Below, one piece after another: positions 61,548 to 64,000 of a stretch of DNA of 64,000 nucleotides. The notes beneath the pieces were generated by a model. It did not search any database. It was not told the DNA's origin and saw nothing but the letters and a program-made list of their open reading frames with translations. Location of the stretch: assembly GCF_036327755.1 (NCBI RefSeq), contig NZ_CP109596.1, forward strand, positions 3,162,001 through 3,226,000. Reading direction: 5' to 3'. The first letter of the stretch is position 1; each line of letters begins with the position of its first letter. A program made the translations under genes and the position numbers. The DNA is from Nocardia sp. NBC_01503 (GTDB lineage Bacteria > Actinomycetota > Actinomycetes > Mycobacteriales > Mycobacteriaceae).

Positions 61548-63191
61548 GTGGTCGAAGTCGATACCCGCGCGGCGAACTCCGTCGCGGCAACCAAGGAGAC
61601 GCTGGAGGATTACACCCTCCGCTTCGCCCCGCGCAGTTACCGCACCTGGAGTCCGGCCGTCGTCGGCGTCTCGGCGCTCGGCGGCATCGCCTATCTGGCC
61701 GACTTCTCCATCGGCGCCAATATCGGCATCGCCAACGGCACCGGAAACGCACTGCTGGGCATCGGCCTCTTCGCCATCGTCATCATGCTGACCGGATTCC
61801 CGCTGGCCTACTACGCCGCGCGCTACAACATCGATCTGGACCTGATCACCCGCGGCAGCGGTTTCGGCTACAAGGGCTCGATCGTCACCAATGTGGTGTT
61901 CGCGTCCTTCACCTTCATCTTCTTCGCGCTCGAGGGCTCGATCATGGCGCAGGGCCTGAAACTCGGCCTGCACGTACCACTTCCGCTCGGCTATCTGGCC
62001 TCCACACTGCTGATCTTCCCGCTGGTCATCTACGGCATGAAGACACTCACCAAACTGCAGGTGTGGACCACCCCGCTCTGGCTCATCCTGATGGTGCTGC
62101 CGTTCGCGTTCCTGCTGGTGCGGCACCCGGATTCGGTCGGCACCTTCCTGTCCTACGGCGGTAAGGACGGCCAGGGCGTGAGCCTGACCGGTGCGCTGCT
62201 CGCCGCGGGCGTCTGCCTCTCGCTCATCGCGCAGATCGCCGAACAGATCGACTACCTGCGCTTCATGCCGCCCAAAACCCCGGAGAACAAGCGCGGTTGG
62301 TGGGGCTGGATGCTGCTGGCAGGCCCCGGCTGGGTGCTGTTCGGCGCGGTCAAGCAGGTGGTGGGTCTGTTCCTCGCGGTGTACCTGATCGCGAATCTGC
62401 CCGGCGCGCAAGATATCGCGAATCAGCCCGTGCACCAGTTCCTGGAGATCTACCGAGACATGATGCCCGCCTGGCTCGCCATGACCCTGGCCGTGGTGCT
62501 GGTGGTCATCAGCCAGATCAAAATCAATGTCACCAACGCCTATTCGGGTTCGCTGGCCTGGACCAACTCCTTCACCCGCATCACCAAGAACTATCCGGGC
62601 CGCCTGGTCTTCCTGGGCCTGAATCTGCTCATCGCGCTGATTCTCATGGAAGCCGATATGTTCGACTTCCTGAACAATATTCTCGGCTTCTACGCCAACT
62701 GCGGTATCGCCTGGATCGTCACCGTCGCAACCGATATCGCGGTCAACAAGTACCTGTTGAAGATCTCGCCCAAGCAGCCGGAGTTCCGGCGCGGCATGCT
62801 CTACGACTACAACCCGGTCGGCCTGGTCGGCTTCGGACTCTCGGCCGTGCTGTCGATCATGACCTTCTTCGGACTCTTCGGTGAGACCTTGAAGCCCTAC
62901 TCGCCGATCATCGCGGTCATCGTGTCCTTCGTGGCCACTCCGCTCACCGCGATTCTCACCAAGGGCAAGTACTACCTGCGCCGCACCGACGACGGCATCG
63001 CCGCGCCCATGTTCGACGAACACGGCAACCCCTCCGGTGCGACGCTCACCTGCCACATCACCGGTATGGACTTCGAACGCCCGGACATGATCGCCTCCCC
63101 GGTCCCCGGACCGGAGGGTGAAATCCAGTACATCAGCTCACTGGCACTGTCGACCGATAAGACCGGCATTCACGTCCTGCCACCGCAGTAG
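61548..63191 (+). CDS. NCS1-family purine-cytosine permease
   Basis: A 547-residue membrane protein with about 12 helices and the NCS1 pattern (YRTWSPAVVGVSALGG, NIGIANGTGNALLG, GFGYKGSIVTNV). A C-terminal soluble tail of about 60 residues follows. It imports nucleobases or related compounds. GGGAG lies six bases before the GTG. It is convergent with the AraC regulator gene, 15 bases apart. Confidence 0.9.
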   Translation: MVEVDTRAANSVAATKETLEDYTLRFAPRSYRTWSPAVVGVSALGGIAYLADFSIGANIGIANGTGNALLGIGLFAIVIMLTGFPLAYYAARYNIDLDLITRGSGFGYKGSIVTNVVFASFTFIFFALEGSIMAQGLKLGLHVPLPLGYLASTLLIFPLVIYGMKTLTKLQVWTTPLWLILMVLPFAFLLVRHPDSVGTFLSYGGKDGQGVSLTGALLAAGVCLSLIAQIAEQIDYLRFMPPKTPENKRGWWGWMLLAGPGWVLFGAVKQVVGLFLAVYLIANLPGAQDIANQPVHQFLEIYRDMMPAWLAMTLAVVLVVISQIKINVTNAYSGSLAWTNSFTRITKNYPGRLVFLGLNLLIALILMEADMFDFLNNILGFYANCGIAWIVTVATDIAVNKYLLKISPKQPEFRRGMLYDYNPVGLVGFGLSAVLSIMTFFGLFGETLKPYSPIIAVIVSFVATPLTAILTKGKYYLRRTDDGIAAPMFDEHGNPSGATLTCHITGMDFERPDMIASPVPGPEGEIQYISSLALSTDKTGIHVLPPQ

Positions 63192-63206
63192 CCGTGAAAA
63201 GGGCTG

Positions 63207-63626
63207 CTACAGCGGCGGTTTCCGATCCGAGAGACCGTGCATGAAGATGTAGCAGCCCGGAATATGGGGAGCGCCCTCGGCGGCGAACTTGGCCTGATAC
63301 TCCGAGGGCGACATCCCCACCAGCTCGGTGAACTTACGACTGAACGAACCCAGACTGCTGTAGCCGACCATCATGCACGCCTCGGTGACGGTGATATTGG
63401 TGGCGCGCAACAGATCCTGGGCCCGCTCGATCCGGCGCTCGGCCAGATACAGCGCGGGCGTCTTACCGTAGGTCGCGGCGAAACAGCGCAGGAAGTGATA
63501 CTTCGACACCCCCGCGGCCGCCGCCAGCGCCGCCAGATCCAGCGGCTCCGCGTAATTCCGGTCGGCCAGATCCCGGGCCCGCCGCAGCTGCGGAAGCAGC
63601 TCCTCGGGAACCGGCCGGGGCGTCAC
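63207..63626 (-). CDS. AraC-family DNA-binding protein
   Basis: A 139-residue protein consisting almost only of the double helix-turn-helix domain (AAAAGVSKYHFLRCFAATYG; EACMMVGYSSLGSFSRKF) with a short C-terminal tail. The GTG at 63626 overlaps the stop of the upstream reductase gene by four bases; the frame continues 18 codons into that gene and is rejected there. Lack of a sensor domain suggests simple activation by level or partner. Confidence 0.85.
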   Translation of the reverse strand: MTPRPVPEELLPQLRRARDLADRNYAEPLDLAALAAAAGVSKYHFLRCFAATYGKTPALYLAERRIERAQDLLRATNITVTEACMMVGYSSLGSFSRKFTELVGMSPSEYQAKFAAEGAPHIPGCYIFMHGLSDRKPPL

Positions 63627-64000
63627 GCGAACGGCTGCAGTTTGTCGAATCGCATCGACGCGCGCCCCGCACCCCGCCACAGTCGGGCGGTCAGATCCAG
63701 ATCCTCATCGGTCACCAGATTGCCCATCACCCGAACGGCCGTGCGCTGCAACAACTGCGACCGCATCACCGGCGGACCGCCGAACGGCACCGCCCGCGGA
63801 TGCGTGGCCAGCGCCGCCAGCCGCCGCGCCACCGAATAGGTGCGGCCGTACCGCTCACGCAGCAGCTCGGGCCAGATACGGGTCAGATCCGGTGCGTCCA
63901 GCAGGCCCGAAAGCATATGTCCGCCTTCGAGTCCGTAGTCGATGCCCTCACCGTTCAACGGATTCACGCAGCCCGCCGCATCGCCGACCAGCGCCCAATT
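63623..64000 (-). CDS. C-terminal part of a geranylgeranyl-reductase-family enzyme (possible MenJ)
   Basis: 126 codons are present; the gene continues past the right edge. The visible start reads NWALVGDAAGCVNPLNGEG, the conserved FAD-contact motif GDAAG of the family, and the rest is the helical C-terminus. In M. tuberculosis the member next to menG (Rv0561c, MenJ) reduces a double bond of the menaquinone side chain. Position and family support that role; the start and N-terminus are not seen. Confidence 0.8.
   Translation of the reverse strand, partial: NWALVGDAAGCVNPLNGEGIDYGLEGGHMLSGLLDAPDLTRIWPELLRERYGRTYSVARRLAALATHPRAVPFGGPPVMRSQLLQRTAVRVMGNLVTDEDLDLTARLWRGAGRASMRFDKLQPFA

Noticed and set aside
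61434..63056. Long minus-strand frame over the NCS1 permease
   Set aside because: Complement of a helix-rich gene; only its last codons beyond the permease start look coding-like and are reported separately.

Overview
The window looks like a chromosomal segment of a mycolic-acid actinomycete, most likely Nocardia. The DNA is GC-rich with strong GC bias at third codon positions. An Ag85-type mycolyltransferase-like gene is present. The gene order follows, from memory, the Mycobacterium tuberculosis stretch around Rv0505c-Rv0561c (hem genes, cytochrome c assembly, menaquinone genes, pitA), with rex and many accessory genes interleaved. No rRNA, tRNA, CRISPR array, insertion sequence or replication origin was found.

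Layout. 1-5677: glutaredoxin-like gene, then a tightly coupled rex-hemA-hemC-(mini-ORF)-cobA/hemD operon with a near-perfect Rex operator upstream and a strong terminator. 5.7-10 kb: small secreted and membrane proteins around hemB. 10.2-17 kb: hemL, a histidine phosphatase with a long acidic N-terminal extension, a thioredoxin-like lipoprotein, CcdA, ResB and CcsB; neighbouring genes overlap or abut, linking haem synthesis to cytochrome c maturation. 17-26.4 kb: accessory genes (exported proteins, an internally deleted mycolyltransferase relative, a BldC-like regulator, a Cds1-like cysteine desulfhydrase, an XRE regulator). 26.4-43.9 kb: menA, a large BTAD/NB-ARC regulator beside CcdA- and DsbA-like thiol-redox genes, a DrrAB-type ABC exporter, menE, pit, menB, a siderophore-interacting protein behind an IdeR-like box, and menD. 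43.9-46.1 kb: a DUF222/HNH gene flanked by ~100-bp imperfect inverted repeats. 46-54.3 kb: accessory genes, including an Scr1-type XRE/DUF397 pair and a symmetric divergent promoter. 54.3-64 kb: a 1502-residue nitrate reductase/CysJ fusion, menG (ubiE), an NCS1 permease, an AraC regulator and the C-terminal part of a geranylgeranyl-reductase-type enzyme that may be MenJ.

The core genes converge on respiration: haem, cytochrome c assembly, and menaquinone (MenA, MenB, MenD, MenE, MenG, probably MenJ), with Rex as NADH/NAD+ sensor over the haem operon. Signals not explained by the genes are: three copies of a ~120-bp intergenic element that folds into a long stem with compensatory base changes between copies; the inverted repeats round the HNH gene; a recurrent TAnnnT-(6-7 nt)-start-codon arrangement suggesting leaderless mRNAs at about ten genes; a shared -10 element serving two genes whose starts are 18 bp apart; and several candidate operators (Rex, IdeR, PHO-box, GlnR-like). 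All calls come from reading the sequence; no database search was run.
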